A DNA stretch of 64,000 bases from an uncultured Clostridia bacterium. Its GTDB lineage: Bacteria > Bacillota > Clostridia > Christensenellales > UBA1242. The position numbers and the translations under genes were made by a program. Where the stretch lies: NCBI GenBank assembly GCA_934746515.1, contig CAKVFH010000005.1:28681-92680 (forward strand). Reading direction: 5' to 3'. The notes beneath the pieces were generated by a model. It saw only the letters and a list, made by a program, of their open reading frames with translations. It ran no database searches and was not told the DNA's origin. Each line of letters begins with the position of its first letter. Positions within the stretch are counted from its first letter, which is position 1. This document shows, piece by piece, positions 28,620-36,788 of the stretch.

Positions 28620-28831
28620 TGAAAAAAACAAAATTGGAAGTTAATAAACAAACACAAATTGGTGAAGTTTTGAGCTTAAATCCAAATGTTAAAGAAGTTC
28701 TTTTGGGATTCGGTCTTCACTGTTTGGGTTGTCCAATGAGCCAAATGGAAACCTTGGAAGAAGCTTGCGGAGTTCATGGTGTTGACCCTGATTTGGTTGT
28801 TGAAAAAATCAACGAATTTTTGAACAAATAA
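28619..28831 (+). CDS. DUF1858-type redox-disulfide protein
   Basis: A 70-aa protein of the DUF1858 family (hybrid-cluster-protein-associated redox-disulfide domain, ScdA-N-like). It has LNPNVKEVLLGFGLHCLGCP, with the C35-x-x-C38 pair, and the leucine-rich helix that follows. Members occur beside redox and nitrosative-stress enzymes, but none of these is adjacent here. The start overlaps the stop of the 709-aa gene (28617-28621), so it is translated by coupling. A strong terminator follows. Confidence 0.85.
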   Translation: MKKTKLEVNKQTQIGEVLSLNPNVKEVLLGFGLHCLGCPMSQMETLEEACGVHGVDPDLVVEKINEFLNK

Positions 28832-28837
28832 AAGATT

Positions 28838-28878
28838 AAAACGACTTGAGTGAAAGTGAACATCAAGTCGTTTTTTTT
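28838..28878 (+). terminator. Terminator after the DUF1858 gene
   Basis: AACGACTTGA (28840-28849) pairs perfectly with TCAAGTCGTT (28863-28872), followed by a run of Ts. Confidence 0.9.
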
Positions 28879-28914
28879 ATGCAAAAAACTTTATGATATT
28901 TTTTTGTTATAAAA

Positions 28915-29091
28915 TTGCTAGCAATTAAGATTAAGCTATATTTTAGGTTTGTTATGTAATTTTTTACTAATTGAATTTGAGTCATGAAGCTATCAAAAAG
29001 AAAAAGGGAAGACAGAAAAATTTTTATTTTTAAAGTTTAAAACAATAAAAAGGTTAGTGAAGTATTTTGATATTTTGCTGACCTTTTTTAT
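28915..29091 (+). ncRNA. Possible small RNA in a 314-bp gene-free gap
   Basis: Between the DUF1858 terminator and the hup terminator lies a promoter-like pair, TTGCTA (28915-28920) and TATATT (28937-28942), spaced by 16 bp. About 100 nt downstream is an independent hairpin AAAAAGGTTAG...CTGACCTTTTT (29047-29088). Promoter, short transcript and terminator make an sRNA gene possible. The only small frame inside (28984-29040, 18 codons) has no ribosome site. Nothing else is seen in this gap. Confidence 0.3.
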
Positions 29092-29106
29092 GAAATTTTG
29101 TGCAAT

Positions 29107-29134
29107 AAAAAAACTCGGGGTAACCCGAGTTTTT
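29107..29134 (-). terminator. Terminator after hup
   Basis: AAACTCGGG (29111-29119) and CCCGAGTTT (29124-29132) form a perfect stem around GTAA. It is read on the minus strand with a T-run after it, just beyond the hup stop. Confidence 0.85.
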
Positions 29135-29145
29135 GAATAATCAAA

Positions 29146-29421
29146 TTAGTTGATTGATTCTTTGTAGCTCTTTCCAAACTTGAGAGCTGGAACTTTGCAA
29201 GCTGGAACTGTGATTGTTTCGCCTTTCTTTTGTGGGTTAGGACGAACGCAAGCTTCCTTTTTCTTTGCTACGAATGTTCCAAAACCAACAAGTGTGATTT
29301 TGTCATCAGCTTTCATGGCTTCTGTAACTGTTTCTACAAATGCTTCATAGAATGCGTTTGCATCTTTGATTGTTGATTCAGTTTTATCAGCAATAGCTCT
29401 TAAAAATTCATTTTTATTCAT
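29146..29421 (-). CDS. hup: HU-type nucleoid protein
   Basis: A 91-aa histone-like HU/IHF protein that bends and compacts DNA as a dimer. It starts MNKNEFL, with the helical dimerisation part. LVGFGTFVAKKKEA (44-57) and the arm RPNPQKKGETITVPA (60-74) match the HU DNA-binding beta-arm, including the Pro that intercalates. AGGAGGAAT on the minus strand precedes the start. The gene is monocistronic with a terminator. Confidence 0.96.
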   Translation of the reverse strand: MNKNEFLRAIADKTESTIKDANAFYEAFVETVTEAMKADDKITLVGFGTFVAKKKEACVRPNPQKKGETITVPACKVPALKFGKSYKESIN

Positions 29422-29594
29422 AAGTAATTCCTCCTATTTTGCTTTAATTAAGCTTACTTACTATAACCACTATATCATATTAAGATTAGATTTCAAAACA
29501 ATTTAAGCCTTTTTTTAAACTTTTTTTCAAAAAACATTGATATTTTCATGCTTTAGGCTGTTTTTTTGTAATACTTTAATGACTTTTTGCCGAT

Positions 29595-29623
29595 TTCACA
29601 AAAATTTTGTTTTTTCATAACAT
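29595..29623 (+). promoter_or_regulatory. Possible promoter giving a leaderless transcript
   Basis: TTCACA (29595-29600), 17-bp spacer, TAACAT (29618-29623), then 6 nt to the ATG at 29630. No Shine-Dalgarno is present. Confidence 0.4.
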
Positions 29624-29629
29624 AAAAAT

Positions 29630-29974
29630 ATGAATAAGAAAAACTATGTTTTGATTGATAAGAAATCTACTTTTATTGATGAAAGAGCAAAGATTGGCGA
29701 AAATGTTATAATCTATGAAAATAACAGGATTGACGGCGAATGTGAGATTGGAGATAATGTGACAATCTTTCCTAATTCTTTTATAGTTAACTCAATTATT
29801 GGCAAGGGCACAAAAATTTATTCATCTTTTATTGAATATTCAAAAATTGGAGCCAGATGTATTATTGGTCCATATTCGCATCTTAAAAGGGTGGTGGCTG
29901 AATCTGGGGTTAAAGTTCCAGCTTGCAGTGAGCGAAAAAATGCAAGATTAAATCGTAATAATTTTTTAGGTTAG
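29630..29974 (+). CDS. Truncated GlmU-like left-handed beta-helix protein
   Basis: A 114-aa protein made of hexapeptide repeats. It matches the early coils of the GlmU acetyltransferase domain: IGENVIIYENNRIDGECEIG, then VNSIIGKGTKIYSSFIEYSK and IGPYSHLKR, which parallels the family's GPFAHIRP. The frame then leaves the GlmU pattern and stops, so the acetyl-CoA-binding coils and the catalytic His region are missing. It has no ribosome site, but a possible promoter places the mRNA start at the ATG. The window also holds a longer GlmU-like gene at 60038. This could be a relic or a separate small beta-helix protein. Confidence 0.6.
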   Translation: MNKKNYVLIDKKSTFIDERAKIGENVIIYENNRIDGECEIGDNVTIFPNSFIVNSIIGKGTKIYSSFIEYSKIGARCIIGPYSHLKRVVAESGVKVPACSERKNARLNRNNFLG

Positions 29975-30026
29975 GCATTAAATGTTATAAAAAAGGGCTA
30001 TTGTTAATACAAATAGTCATTTTTTA

Positions 30027-30055
30027 TTGAAAAAAAAATAATTAAGTGCTATTAT
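30027..30055 (+). promoter_or_regulatory. Promoter of serS
   Basis: TTGAAA (30027-30032), 17-bp spacer, TATTAT (30050-30055), about 28 nt before the start. The leader is far too short for a T-box. Confidence 0.65.
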
Positions 30056-30083
30056 TTATTTATTAAATTTTGGAGATATGTTT

Positions 30084-31370
30084 ATGATAGACATCAATTT
30101 GATTAGAACCAATCCTGATTTGGTTAGAGAGAATATTAAAAAGAAATTTCAAGATGCAAAACTTCCTTTGGTTGATGAAGTTATTGAACTTGACAAGAAA
30201 AATCGTGCACTTAAACAAGAGGGCGACGATCTTCGTGCAATGAGAAATAAGCTTTCTGGCGAAGTTGGAAAACTTATGAAAGAAAAGAAACTTGAAGAAG
30301 CTGAAAAAATCAAGGCACAAGTTAAAGCTGATGCTGATAAACTTGTTGAACTTGAAGCAAAACAAGCTGAAATTGATGAAGAAATCAAAAAGAGAATGAT
30401 GATTATTCCAAACATCATTGATAGCAGTGTTCCAATTGGCGAAGATGACACTCACAATGTTGAAGTTCAAAGATTCGGCGAACCAGTTGTTCCATCTTAT
30501 GAAATTCCATATAACGCAGACATTTTGGAAGCTGTTGGTGGTCTTGATAAAGAAAGCGCTGGCAGAACATCAGGCAATGGTTTTTATTATCTTTTGGGCG
30601 ACATTGCAAGACTTCATGAAGCTATGATTGCTTACGGTAGAGACTATATGATTAACCAAGGCTTTGTTTATGCAATTCCACCATTCATGATTCATAGTGA
30701 TGTTGTTACTGGTGTTATGAGTTTTGCTGAAATGGACGCAATGATGTATAAAATTGAAGGCGAAGACCTTTATTTAATCGGCACTAGCGAGCACTCAATG
30801 ATTGGCAGATTTAAAGACCAAATCATTCCTGAAGAAAAACTTCCAATTTGCATGACATCTTATTCACCATGTTTTAGAAAAGAAGGCGGTGCACATGGCC
30901 TTGAAGAAAGGGGAATTTATCGTGTTCACCAGTTCGAAAAGCAAGAAATGATTGTTCTTTGCAAAGCTGAAGAAGCTATGGACTGGTACAACAAAATGTG
31001 GAAATATACCGTTGATGTTTTCCGCAATATGGAAATTCCTGTTCGTCAACTTGAATGTTGCAGTGGCGACCTTGCAGATTTGAAAGTTAAATCTTGTGAT
31101 ATCGAAGCTTGGAGCCCAAGACAAAAGAAATATTTTGAAGTTGGCTCTTGTTCAACACTTGGCGATGCACAAGCTAGAAGGCTTAATATTCGTGCAAAAG
31201 GCGCAAAAGGCAACTATTTGGTAAACACTCTTAACAACACTGTTCTTGCAAGCCCAAGAGCAATTATTGCCTTTATTGAAAACCACTATAATGAAGATGG
31301 CTCAATTTCAATTCCTGAATGTTTAAGACCATACATGGGTGGAAAAACTGTTATTGAAAGAAAAAAATAG
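30084..31370 (+). CDS. serS: Seryl-tRNA synthetase
   Basis: A 428-aa class II SerRS. It begins MIDINLIRTNPDLV, the usual SerRS start, and is followed by the long antiparallel coiled-coil arm (about residues 28-100) that grips tRNA-Ser. The catalytic domain shows GTSEHSMIG, the motif 2 region CFRKEGGAHGLEERGIYRVH with FEKQEM, and the motif 3 region VNTLNNTVLASPRAIIAFIE. ATG 30084 is chosen over 30078 because GGAG (30072-30075) is 8 nt before it but only 2 nt before the other. Confidence 0.97.
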   Translation: MIDINLIRTNPDLVRENIKKKFQDAKLPLVDEVIELDKKNRALKQEGDDLRAMRNKLSGEVGKLMKEKKLEEAEKIKAQVKADADKLVELEAKQAEIDEEIKKRMMIIPNIIDSSVPIGEDDTHNVEVQRFGEPVVPSYEIPYNADILEAVGGLDKESAGRTSGNGFYYLLGDIARLHEAMIAYGRDYMINQGFVYAIPPFMIHSDVVTGVMSFAEMDAMMYKIEGEDLYLIGTSEHSMIGRFKDQIIPEEKLPICMTSYSPCFRKEGGAHGLEERGIYRVHQFEKQEMIVLCKAEEAMDWYNKMWKYTVDVFRNMEIPVRQLECCSGDLADLKVKSCDIEAWSPRQKKYFEVGSCSTLGDAQARRLNIRAKGAKGNYLVNTLNNTVLASPRAIIAFIENHYNEDGSISIPECLRPYMGGKTVIERKK

Positions 31371-31435
31371 TTAAAATGTTAAATTCTAATAATAAATTTA
31401 TTGCTAGAAAATCTGATAATAACCTGAAAAACAAG

Positions 31436-31470
31436 AAAAAGGAACTATGCTAAAACATAGTTCCTTTTTT
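31436..31470. terminator. Bidirectional terminator between serS and the lepB operon
   Basis: GGAACTATG (31441-31449) pairs with CATAGTTCC (31456-31464). A-run and T-run flank it, so it can serve both convergent transcripts. Confidence 0.85.
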
Positions 31471-31483
31471 GTAAAAGTTTAAA

Positions 31484-32116
31484 TTAGTCGGCGGTTCTTG
31501 AATAGGTTCTTGATTCGCCATGAACTTGGAAGCCATAAATTAACCACATCAGCGATGATTCATTTTCGCCTTCAGAAGAGAAGAGTTCTGGCGAATTTTT
31601 AAAGTCGATTGTGATGGTTGAGCCGAGAGAGTTTACAACTGTTTTGTTGATTGGAACAACACATTTGATTGCTTTTTTGCCTTTTGGCATAATGGTTACT
31701 TGTTGTTCAACATCTTCGGTTGCAACATTGTCGCTCTTTGATTCCAAAATTGCGCTTTCGTCTGCAAGGTTTGTCATTTTTACATTGATTGTCATTTGGA
31801 ATTCGCTTGATTCGTTGCAATAAACATAGAAGACGATTGATTCGACATACATTTTGTAAATCCAGACAGGATCAGCATTGAGTTCAAATTTCACATATTT
31901 TGAGAGATTTTCTTTTTTTGCTTTCTTTTGTGTTAAAAAAGAAATTGAATCAGTGCTGTCTTCAGCAATGTTATATCTTGATATTGTAATTTCGTCTTTA
32001 AAATATTTGCTAACATTTATTGCTGGAAGGCTTGAAGAACCTTTTTTGCATCCAGTTAACACCATTACAGGTAAAATTAAAATTACAAATAGCAGGTTTA
32101 ATAATTTTTTTCTCAT
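31484..32116 (-). CDS. Predicted lipoprotein, unknown function
   Basis: A 210-aa secreted lipoprotein. It has a basic start (MRKKLL), a hydrophobic core and the lipobox VLTGC (C23), then a Ser-rich linker and a beta-rich extracellular domain of about 170 residues with no recognised motif. It overlaps the lepB stop by 4 nt, so the two are cotranslated. The downstream position behind signal peptidase I is not a known conserved pair to me. Confidence 0.75.
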   Translation of the reverse strand: MRKKLLNLLFVILILPVMVLTGCKKGSSSLPAINVSKYFKDEITISRYNIAEDSTDSISFLTQKKAKKENLSKYVKFELNADPVWIYKMYVESIVFYVYCNESSEFQMTINVKMTNLADESAILESKSDNVATEDVEQQVTIMPKGKKAIKCVVPINKTVVNSLGSTITIDFKNSPELFSSEGENESSLMWLIYGFQVHGESRTYSRTAD

Positions 32117-32982
32117 GAGTTTTCCTTTAAAAGTAGATAGTTTACTGATAGAAGTGATTTTATTTTTTTGAATATGGCAACCCAGATGTTTTCGCCATGC
32201 TCAACTTGAATTCTGACATTTCCGCGAATGTCGTTGTGCTGAACTTGACCGAAATATCTGCTGTCTGATGAGTTGTTTCGGTTGTCTCCCATTGCGAAAT
32301 AGCAGTTTTCTGAAATTGTAATTGATTTTTTACGATTATCAAGTCCAAGTGAATCATTCATGATATTTTCAACAATTTGTTGGTCGAACCATGAGTATGT
32401 CATTCTTTTGTCTAAATACATTGGCTCTTTTATGTAGGATTCTTCATTTAGTTCAACTGTTTGTCCGTTTGAGTTTTGAACCGATATTTCGTAGAAATAT
32501 TTATTTCCGTCTTCGCTGACGTCGGTTAAATAAAATGTGATTGTATCGCCAGGGCAGGCAACAATTCGCTTTATTAAAAAGTCTATGCGTTTTGAGCGGT
32601 TTGAATTGTCAATGTAGTGGTCTTGTTCGTTTGAAATAATCACTATATCGCCGTAGGTATAATGGTCTTTTTCGCGGTAATATACCATATCGCAATGGCT
32701 TGTGTCAAGGTCGCTGGTGGTTTGCGCATTGATTGTTGGAAGCATGCTTTGTCCGACGACTGTTATCGGTGTAAGGTAAACTTGAAACACGAAAAATATG
32801 CTCAAAAATACAACGCCAAACACGCACAAGAAATGGAATAGTATGCTGTTAGTTTTGTAGCCAGATTTATCATCTTTGTTTGGTTCAAACGCAAGTTCAT
32901 CATCAGGAATTTGATTGATTATTTCTTCGTTTGAAACGCTATTGTTGTTTTCAGCTTTTTGGCTTTCCATTTTATTTTCCAT
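32113..32982 (-). CDS. lepB: Signal peptidase I
   Basis: A 289-aa type I signal peptidase. A 45-residue acidic cytosolic extension precedes one membrane helix (about 46-70). The catalytic Ser is S79 in VVGQSMLPT and the general base Lys is K138 in FLIKRIVACPGD. The box MGDNRNNSSDSRYFG is near residue 250. It removes signal peptides outside the membrane. The ATG has no Shine-Dalgarno: two overlapping TATAAT boxes lie 5 and 10 nt upstream, so the mRNA may be leaderless. An in-frame ATG four codons later is a possible alternative. Confidence 0.92.
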   Translation of the reverse strand: MENKMESQKAENNNSVSNEEIINQIPDDELAFEPNKDDKSGYKTNSILFHFLCVFGVVFLSIFFVFQVYLTPITVVGQSMLPTINAQTTSDLDTSHCDMVYYREKDHYTYGDIVIISNEQDHYIDNSNRSKRIDFLIKRIVACPGDTITFYLTDVSEDGNKYFYEISVQNSNGQTVELNEESYIKEPMYLDKRMTYSWFDQQIVENIMNDSLGLDNRKKSITISENCYFAMGDNRNNSSDSRYFGQVQHNDIRGNVRIQVEHGENIWVAIFKKIKSLLSVNYLLLKENS

Positions 32983-32987
32983 ACATT

Positions 32988-32998
32988 ATTATATTATA
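32988..32998 (-). promoter_or_regulatory. Overlapping -10 boxes at the lepB start
   Basis: On the minus strand, TATAAT occurs twice (32993-32998 and 32988-32993), ending 10 and 5 nt before the ATG. The -35 (TTGATT) is spaced imperfectly. Confidence 0.45.
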
Positions 32999-33077
32999 CC
33001 ATTTTTTGTGTTTAATCAATGTTTTTTTATTTTTATTAAAAATGTTGTGACTAATTTGATAAAAAATTAAAATCTTG

Positions 33078-33106
33078 TGGCAAAAATTCTATTGTTATGT
33101 TATAAT
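33078..33106 (+). promoter_or_regulatory. Promoter giving a leaderless transcript for the THUMP-type gene
   Basis: TGGCAA-like -35 (33078-33083), 17-bp spacer, perfect TATAAT (33101-33106), then 6 nt to the ATG at 33113. No ribosome site is present. Confidence 0.55.
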
Positions 33107-33112
33107 TGTGGC

Positions 33113-34084
33113 ATGAAAAGATTATATTATGCAACTTTTGAGAATGGTTTTGGCGAAGTTGTTAAAACTATTATTAGAAAAACCGATAAAAATTCAAAAA
33201 TAAAAACGCTTTATGATGATGCTGTTTTGTTCTTTGCTGACGAGCATTTTAAATTTAAAGACAGCTGTTTTTTTGATGCGTTTGTTGTTATTTTTAATGT
33301 TCACAAAACTGGTGTTGGTGCGCTTAACTTGACAGTGAAAAATATTCTGGAAAAGAGAGACATTAAAATCGCACTCCCAAAAGACACAGGAACGGTTAAA
33401 CTGACAATTAAAAAAGAAAATGAAAATGTTGTTTTGGATGCAAAGCTTAAAACTGCTTTTGAAGTTATGGTGAAAAAGATAACCAAAAAGGGCATTAGTT
33501 ATTTTGCAAAAGACGAGCTTGTGCTTTTGTCGAAAAAAGACGGCGAAAACTTGTTTATGAAACGAATTGAAACCGCTGACAAATTTTTGCCGTTAATCAC
33601 AAAATATGGTTTGAGACCAGAAACAGCATATCTTTTGAATGTTTTATCAGAGCCAGTTCCAAATGAAGTTGTTGTTGATGCAATCAGCAACAGCGGGGTG
33701 ATACCTTTTGTCAGATGCAACTCGTTTGCAAAGGCAAATGTGATTGCTTGTTCAAAAGAAAAAGAAGAAAATGAAAAGCTTAAAAGGATTTCAAAAAAGC
33801 TTAAGTCAAATGGTTTTTCTGTTTTGAATTATGACTTTTTGGACGATAATTTTCCAATCAAATTTATTGATAAAATTGTCACTGATTTGACAGAACTTGG
33901 TTTTGGAAAGATTGAAACCATGCATGATTTTTATGACAAGGTGTTTGAACTAAAAATAAAAAGTGTTGTGGCCATTATGCCAAAAAATTACGACATAAAC
34001 AGATTTATTAGTCAAAAATATGATATTTTGACAGAGATAAAAGCAGATAAATTCAATGCTTACAAACTTAAAATCAAAGCATAA
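33113..34084 (+). CDS. THUMP-type RNA methyltransferase-like protein, probably degenerate
   Basis: A 323-aa protein with a THUMP-like N-terminal half and a C-terminal Rossmann-like half. The order matches RlmL/TrmN-type enzymes: LRPETAYLLNVL, then VVVDAISNSGVIP where those enzymes have DPFCGSGT, and IVTDLTELGFG where they have DPPYG. The SAM-binding and catalytic signatures are therefore altered, so activity is doubtful. ATG 33113 is chosen over an in-frame start at 33077, which would lie in the promoter. There is no Shine-Dalgarno. RNA binding is inferred from the layout only. Confidence 0.5.
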   Translation: MKRLYYATFENGFGEVVKTIIRKTDKNSKIKTLYDDAVLFFADEHFKFKDSCFFDAFVVIFNVHKTGVGALNLTVKNILEKRDIKIALPKDTGTVKLTIKKENENVVLDAKLKTAFEVMVKKITKKGISYFAKDELVLLSKKDGENLFMKRIETADKFLPLITKYGLRPETAYLLNVLSEPVPNEVVVDAISNSGVIPFVRCNSFAKANVIACSKEKEENEKLKRISKKLKSNGFSVLNYDFLDDNFPIKFIDKIVTDLTELGFGKIETMHDFYDKVFELKIKSVVAIMPKNYDINRFISQKYDILTEIKADKFNAYKLKIKA

Positions 34085-34086
34085 CA

Positions 34087-34120
34087 AAAGGCGCAGCCAA
34101 TTGGCTACGCCTTATTTTTT
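34087..34120 (+). terminator. Terminator after the THUMP-type gene, overlapping the next stop
   Basis: AAGGCG and AGCCA pair with TGGCT and CGCCTT around one mismatch, then a T-run. Its 3' arm overlaps the end of the convergent gene at 34105. Confidence 0.75.
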
Positions 34121-34788
34121 TTGATGTTTGCTTCTTTTTGTTTCATATCGTTATATTTGATTGTCATCTTTTTTGCACCACTCAAAATAACAATGAGTGG
34201 AATGATTAAACAAATCACAAATATTGCGAGCATGATTAGTGGGTGATGAACAAAGATAAACACGATTGATGATATAAATTGAATAAGTCCAGCAAGTCTA
34301 AAATGATAGCTGGCGGTTATGTGTGATTGTTTCCAGATAAATTCGGTTGTTGTTGTGTTTTTTGTGCTGATGCCCAGCTTGTTTTTGTAGCTGATATTTT
34401 TTATGATTGAGCCATAAACAAAAACAGCAAGTGAGAGTGGCAAAAAAATTGAAAGTGATAGCGGAATTTTTGAAATTTCGCCTAACATAAAGTCTTGTTC
34501 TGTGCAGAAATATGAAAAACCGAGAAGGTTATTGAAAACTACAAAAATCAAAAGCCCAGAAAAGATTAGTTTTAAATTTTTAATTTTTAAACATAGATAA
34601 AGCGTCATGAAAATCAGTGGCAAAATTAAACCAAACAATAGCCACCATTTTGAACCAATAAAAATGATTTCATCATGAATTCCAGCTAAAAGCGGAACAG
34701 ATGCTGGTGTCATAAAAATTAAAAGTGGCAAGCAAAGACAAAGGTTGATGCTTGCAATAAGGATTATTATAATATTGTTTTTCTTCAT
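34105..34788 (-). CDS. SdpI/DUF1648-like membrane protein
   Basis: A 227-aa protein with about six membrane helices. Near the N-terminus, PASVPLLAGIHDEIIFIGSK resembles the DUF1648 block. Later, LGISTKNTTTTEFIWKQSHI resembles the SdpI-type G-I-R-T-P-x-T-x-x-x-E-x-W-x-x-T-H motif in degraded form. SdpI proteins protect Bacillus from the SdpC toxin; a similar immunity or sensing role here is only a guess. TTGACA (34818-34823), a 17-bp spacer and a TAATCT box place the mRNA start at the ATG. No ribosome site is visible. Confidence 0.6.
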   Translation of the reverse strand: MKKNNIIIILIASINLCLCLPLLIFMTPASVPLLAGIHDEIIFIGSKWWLLFGLILPLIFMTLYLCLKIKNLKLIFSGLLIFVVFNNLLGFSYFCTEQDFMLGEISKIPLSLSIFLPLSLAVFVYGSIIKNISYKNKLGISTKNTTTTEFIWKQSHITASYHFRLAGLIQFISSIVFIFVHHPLIMLAIFVICLIIPLIVILSGAKKMTIKYNDMKQKEANIKKNKA

Positions 34789-34794
34789 GTTTTA

Positions 34795-34823
34795 AGATTA
34801 AGAAAAATATTAAAACTTGTCAA
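34795..34823 (-). promoter_or_regulatory. Promoter giving a leaderless transcript for the SdpI-like gene
   Basis: On the minus strand: TTGACA (34818-34823), 17-bp spacer, TAATCT (34795-34800), then TAAAAC and the ATG. The -35 is perfect and the -10 is weak. Confidence 0.5.
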
Positions 34824-34844
34824 GAAATTAAGCATTAAAATGGC

Positions 34845-34875
34845 AAAATAAAAATGCACCAAAACAGTGCATTCA
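34845..34875 (-). terminator. Terminator after veg
   Basis: On the minus strand, AATGCAC pairs with GTGCATT around TGTTTTG and is followed by TTTATTTT. Confidence 0.7.
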
Positions 34876-34899
34876 TAAGGTTGCGGCAGTAAATGCAAA

Positions 34900-35142
34900 T
34901 TAGTTTGTGCCAAGTTTGTTGATGACAACGTCGCCACAAAGCACTTCATTGTAGGAATATGAAAGCGGGTTTTTGCCGTCGCCAATATTTACCGTAAAAA
35001 TACTTGGGTAGACATTTTCAATAATGCCTTGATATTTTTCAATTTTTTTTCTGCCTTTATTGATTTCCATTGAAATATTTGAACCCTTAAGTTTTCCAAT
35101 TTCTTCAATAACTGCTGAAACATTTGTGTTCACTTTTCTCAT
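34900..35142 (-). CDS. veg: Veg-family protein
   Basis: An 80-aa protein of the Veg (DUF1021) family. GRKKIEKYQGIIENVYPSIF and the following SYSYNEVL match Bacillus Veg closely. In B. subtilis Veg promotes biofilm formation and is expressed in vegetative cells next to ksgA and yabG. ATG 35142 is chosen because AAGGAGA lies 6 nt upstream. The longer frame starting at 35175 would include that ribosome site. It stands back to back with the SPOCS/LysM gene. Confidence 0.9.
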   Translation of the reverse strand: MRKVNTNVSAVIEEIGKLKGSNISMEINKGRKKIEKYQGIIENVYPSIFTVNIGDGKNPLSYSYNEVLCGDVVINKLGTN

Positions 35143-35245
35143 TTCTATCTCCTTTAACTCAATCTTTGCCAACAAAATTTTTTTTATTCAGTTTTGTAAT
35201 ATTTTTGTTTGGGTGCTAATAGAATATTGCTAGTGGGGGATTTGT

Positions 35246-36718
35246 ATGGAAAATGTAGCTATAAGCGCTAGGAAAAAAATCACAATGGATAAGTATTTTT
35301 CTCAAGTTAAAATCGTTACGCCAAACAATATTTCAAAGCTTTTAAAAGTTAGTGCAAGATCGGTTGTTTCATCTGCTGAAGTTGTAAATAATTTCTTGCT
35401 AGTGAGTGGAAAAATTGTTGCGAATGCAGTTTATTTGACTGACGAAAATAAAATTGAAAACACAGAAACCACAGCTGATTTTGTTGAGAAACAAAAGACC
35501 ACATTCGTTTTGAGTGAAATTGCAAGCACTGATGAACTTGAAATTCAAAATGTCAGTGTTTCTTCAAGCGAAGTGATGATTTCAGTTCAACACACCACAG
35601 AACTTGTTGGACTTTATCGCTATCTTGTTGGTGATGCAACAAAAAATGGCGATGATTTGGTTTTGAGCAAAAAGACAATCAATGCGTTAAATTACAAGGC
35701 TTCAAACGAAGAAACCTTTGTGGTTGCTGAAGAAGTTGAAAGCAATTTAAAAGACATCAAAATTTTAAACATCAATTCAGTTGCTGTATTAAATAGCGCA
35801 GTTTCAGCTGTTGACAAGGTTATTATTGACGGAAAAGTTAAAGTTAATGCGCTTTATTTGGATGAAAATGGACTTGGCGAAATTGCAAAAGAGTTTGAAT
35901 TTAAGCAAGAAATCGCAATGAAAAATTCACTTCCAGGTGAGACAATTGAAGTGGTTTTGAAACACCTTAACACAAGTATTGTTGAGCAAAGTAAAGATGA
36001 CAAAACCGCACTTGCGTTTGTTATTGATTTGTCAGCAAAAGCATATTTGTTTGAAAATAAAACCGTTGAAACATTTGATGATTTATTCTCTTTGAAAAAC
36101 GAAATCGTGCCAGTTTATGACTATGCTGAATTTGAAACAGAAGACGGCTATCAATTTGATTCTGACACAGTTTTAACACAAACTGATATTTCTGTTAATG
36201 GTGATTTTGACGATATTATTGGAGTTTTTCAGCCAGAAGTCAAGATTTTAGAAGTTGAAGACAAGGGCGAAAAACTTTCAATCAAGGCACAAATCGATGC
36301 TCTTTGTGTTTACAAAACAACCACAAGTGTAGCAAATATGAATTTAAGCTATGAAACTCATTTTGAAACTGAAAAAGATTTGACGAAGAAATTATCAAAA
36401 GTTCAAGCATCAGCAACAGTTTCTGCTTTCAAAGTTAAGGCTGGAAAAGATTTGGAAAGCGCATTTTTGGTTGAATATAAGTTTGAATATGAAAAAGAAA
36501 TCGCGGAAAAATATGTGAAAAATTTTGATGTAAAAGGCGAAAAAGAAGTGGTTGACGCGGGCGTTAGAGTTTATGTTGCAAGAGAAAATCAAACAGTTTT
36601 TGATGTTGCAAAGGCGCTTGGAATTATGCCGGAACTCATTTCTTCAGAAAACGAAGTTGATGGAGTTTTTGAAGTGGGACAGAAAATTTTTGTTTATTCA
36701 CCACTAAATCTCGTTTAA
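35246..36718 (+). CDS. SipL-like spore protein (SPOCS/DUF3794 plus LysM)
   Basis: A 490-aa protein. Residues about 30-440 carry repeated DUF3794/SPOCS-type segments (for example DKVIIDGKVKVNALYLDENG). The end, VYVARENQTVFDVAKALGIM followed by VGQKIFVYSP, is a LysM domain. SipL of Clostridioides difficile has this layout and binds SpoIVA to anchor the spore coat. Here the sequence is divergent and rich in Lys/Glu. The GGGGGATT ribosome site is good. The gene starts 104 bp from the divergent veg gene. Its presence with spmA/spmB suggests spore formation or its remains. Confidence 0.83.
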   Translation: MENVAISARKKITMDKYFSQVKIVTPNNISKLLKVSARSVVSSAEVVNNFLLVSGKIVANAVYLTDENKIENTETTADFVEKQKTTFVLSEIASTDELEIQNVSVSSSEVMISVQHTTELVGLYRYLVGDATKNGDDLVLSKKTINALNYKASNEETFVVAEEVESNLKDIKILNINSVAVLNSAVSAVDKVIIDGKVKVNALYLDENGLGEIAKEFEFKQEIAMKNSLPGETIEVVLKHLNTSIVEQSKDDKTALAFVIDLSAKAYLFENKTVETFDDLFSLKNEIVPVYDYAEFETEDGYQFDSDTVLTQTDISVNGDFDDIIGVFQPEVKILEVEDKGEKLSIKAQIDALCVYKTTTSVANMNLSYETHFETEKDLTKKLSKVQASATVSAFKVKAGKDLESAFLVEYKFEYEKEIAEKYVKNFDVKGEKEVVDAGVRVYVARENQTVFDVAKALGIMPELISSENEVDGVFEVGQKIFVYSPLNLV

Positions 36719-36788
36719 AATCAAAAAGTTAGTAGACAAAACCATTCAAATATGTTAAAATTTTCTAGTATAAATGATGGGGGTGCCT

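Noticed and set aside
28984..29040. An 18-codon frame in the hup/DUF1858 gap
   Set aside because: No ribosome site and very Lys-rich; likely chance in AT-rich DNA.
29975..30083. T-box leader ahead of serS
   Set aside because: The promoter is only about 30 nt from the start. No T-box or specifier loop is seen. The same holds for lysS.
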